6,913 nucleotides of DNA, taken from contig SLFE01000103.1 in the NCBI GenBank assembly GCA_007124415.1, positions 1-6,913 of the forward strand. Direction: 5' to 3'. Source of the stretch: Waddliaceae bacterium. GTDB lineage: Bacteria > Chlamydiota > Chlamydiia > Chlamydiales > SLFE01. The notes below the pieces were generated by a model that was not told where the DNA came from, made no database searches, and worked only from the letters and a program-made list of their open reading frames with translations. Below, piece after piece: positions 5,526 through 6,913 of this stretch. Made by a program: the position numbers and the translations under genes. Within the stretch, counting starts at the first letter, position 1. Every line of letters begins with the position of its first letter.

Positions 5526-6487
5526 TGGATGCGCTGCCCCACGAAAAAGATATTATGGAACATATCAGGACTATCGACCACCTGAAGAAAAAAGGCGGCG
5601 GCAATCCTATATTTTCCGATGAGATTGCAAGGCTTGAACAAAGACTGGAAAAACTCAAGCTCGAAGTCTATACCAACCTGACCCCCTGGCAGCGCGTGCA
5701 AATCTGCAGGCATGCCAAACGTCCCCACGCGATCGACTACATCAACAAAATGTTCTCCGACTTCGAAGAGCTTTCGGGAGACCGCCTTTTTGCCGACGAC
5801 AAAGCGCTTATCGGAGGCTTTGCCCGGCTAGGCGGGATGAAATGCGTCGTGATCGGCCAGGAAAAAGGGAGCAACACAGGCGAGAGGCTGAGCCGCAATT
5901 TCGGGATGATGCACCCCGAAGGCTATAAAAAAGCGCTCCGCCTTATGAAGCTTGCCGAAAAGTTCCGCCTACCGGTCGTCTCCCTTATCGACACCCCGGG
6001 GGCGTTTCCGGGACTCGATGCCGAAAAACGGGGGCAAGGCGCCGCCATCGCGACCAATCTGCGGGAGATGATGCGCCTAGAAACGCCAGTCATCTGCGTG
6101 GTCATCGGCGAAGGGTGTTCCGGAGGAGCGCTCGGCATCGGCATCGGCGATACGATCGGAATGCTCGAGCATGCCTACTATTCGGTCATCTCGCCCGAAG
6201 GATGCGCCTCGATTTTATGGAAAGAAGCCGGCAGGAATGTCGACGCGGCAGCAGCCCTCAAACTCAATTCCGAAAACCTTTTAGACTATGAAATCATCGA
6301 CGAAGTCATAGGCGAGCCTCTGGGCGGAGCCCACCATGACCATGCAACCGTTTTTGAGAATGTCAAACGATTCATACAAGACAAGTACGAGGTTCTCAAG
6401 CTGCTCCCCCCTCACCTTCTGCTTGAACAACGATACAATAAATACCGAAAAATCGGACAGTTCTCGACCCATGAAGCTTCTATTTAA
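5525..6487 (+). CDS. accA: Acetyl-CoA carboxylase, carboxyltransferase subunit alpha
   Basis: A 320-residue cytoplasmic protein of normal AccA length. With AccD it forms the carboxyltransferase that moves the carboxyl group from biotin on AccB to acetyl-CoA, making malonyl-CoA for fatty acid synthesis. Visible hallmarks: LTPWQRVQICRH (52-63), GDRLFADD (85-92), the crotonase-like DTPGAFPG (156-163), GEGCSGGALGIG (195-206), whose glycines form the oxyanion hole for carboxybiotin, and SPEGCASILWK (223-233). The first ATG is favoured because the opening MDALPHEKD resembles the start of chlamydial AccA as I recall it; AAGAG at 5512-5516 lies eight bases before it, inside the upstream gene. A second ATG at codon 11 is a less likely start. 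Both neighbours overlap it, so its expression should be tied to the upstream transpeptidase. accD, accB and accC are not in this window. Confidence 0.97.
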   Translation: MDALPHEKDIMEHIRTIDHLKKKGGGNPIFSDEIARLEQRLEKLKLEVYTNLTPWQRVQICRHAKRPHAIDYINKMFSDFEELSGDRLFADDKALIGGFARLGGMKCVVIGQEKGSNTGERLSRNFGMMHPEGYKKALRLMKLAEKFRLPVVSLIDTPGAFPGLDAEKRGQGAAIATNLREMMRLETPVICVVIGEGCSGGALGIGIGDTIGMLEHAYYSVISPEGCASILWKEAGRNVDAAAALKLNSENLLDYEIIDEVIGEPLGGAHHDHATVFENVKRFIQDKYEVLKLLPPHLLLEQRYNKYRKIGQFSTHEASI

Positions 6488-6913
6488 ACTCGCATTTCAA
6501 AAAAACACCAATTTTCTTTTGATTGCGGCCGCCATAGTCTCGATGTGCCTCTTTACCATCGGAACCCAGATGGAAATCATTACCATCGGCATACTGACGA
6601 ATAAAGGTCCCGGATTTTTCGAACTCTTCAGCCCCGTAGAAAACAACGAAATTCAACTCTCGAAAAAAATCACCCGCGAGCAGCTTCAAGAACGGTGGGA
6701 ACAACTCGATCGAGAAGGCAAGGGCTATATCGACAATCTCGACACCGTCCGTTTTGCCACTTCGATAAAACCAAAAGGGCTTGTGGACAAAGCGGTCTAC
6801 TACCTGAACAAATTCATTCCATTGACCGGAAAGCCGCAGAATCTGGCTATCATGTTTGTCACGGTTGCCTTCTTCAATGCCGCGGCCATGTTCTGCCACC
6901 GCTTTTCCACAAA
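6471..6913 (+). CDS. MsbA-like ABC transporter, N-terminal part only, 3' end cut by window
   Basis: The frame is open from ATG at 6471 to the window edge (147 codons plus two bases). Residues about 13-34 form a first membrane helix and about 124-141 the start of a second. Between them lies an unusually long, mostly hydrophilic segment of about 85 residues, compared with a short loop in typical MsbA. The ATP-binding domain would lie beyond the window, so the ABC assignment rests on the recalled accA-msbA order in chlamydiae and the membrane layout, not on Walker motifs. MsbA flips lipid A-core or phospholipid across the inner membrane. The start overlaps the end of accA by 17 bases and has no obvious Shine-Dalgarno, so translation is probably coupled to accA. 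The loop contains an EF-hand-like stretch (residues 80-91). Another multi-pass envelope protein cannot be excluded. Confidence 0.6.
   Translation, partial: MKLLFKLAFQKNTNFLLIAAAIVSMCLFTIGTQMEIITIGILTNKGPGFFELFSPVENNEIQLSKKITREQLQERWEQLDREGKGYIDNLDTVRFATSIKPKGLVDKAVYYLNKFIPLTGKPQNLAIMFVTVAFFNAAAMFCHRFST

Noticed and set aside
6480..6899. A 139-codon open frame on the minus strand opposite the transporter gene
   Set aside because: The plus-strand frame has a start coupled to accA, a clear first membrane helix and the expected gene order, so the minus frame is best explained as its shadow.
1..6913. Defence system, CRISPR array, insertion sequence, tRNA or rRNA
   Set aside because: No direct repeats with spacers, transposase-like frames, terminal inverted repeats or tRNA-like cloverleaf were seen; the genes are of ordinary chromosomal type.

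Overview
The window looks like a piece of a chlamydial chromosome (phylum Chlamydiota), more likely an environmental or amoeba-associated lineage than the genus Chlamydia. Three things point there: the AccA N-terminus and body resemble chlamydial AccA as I remember it; accA is followed directly by a large-loop MsbA-like ABC transporter gene; and glgA lies next to a pgsA-type gene in the same orientation. These gene orders are recalled, not searched, so the assignment is an inference. The sequence is dense with genes. The largest gap is about 170 bases, and there are no RNA genes, mobile elements or CRISPR arrays.

Left part (1-990): a Tsr3/DUF367-like RNA-modification gene on the minus strand, cut by the window edge, is divergent from a plus-strand gene for a secreted thioredoxin-fold protein (DsbH-like, CGWC active site). 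The latter ends at a strong intrinsic terminator that also faces the convergent minus-strand operon.

Middle part (995-4335, minus strand): a probable three-gene operon, read right to left. It contains a 388-residue protein I cannot identify, glycogen synthase (glgA) starting 24 bases after it, and a CDP-alcohol phosphatidyltransferase (pgsA-like, GTG start) 65 bases after that.

Right part (4506-6913, plus strand): a tightly packed, overlapping operon of a membrane-anchored YkuD-type L,D-transpeptidase (TTG start), accA (acetyl-CoA carboxylase alpha subunit; 1-base overlap) and the N-terminus of an MsbA-like ABC transporter (17-base overlap, cut by the window edge). Its logic is cell-envelope construction: peptidoglycan cross-linking, the first step of fatty acid synthesis, and export of a lipid. 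The 170-base divergent spacer between the middle and right operons carries candidate promoters and two small inverted repeats.

I see no clear new multi-gene system. The points most worth following up are the Tsr3-like protein in a bacterium, the unidentified gene coupled to glgA, the transpeptidase in a lipid-synthesis operon, and the long EF-hand-like loop in the transporter.
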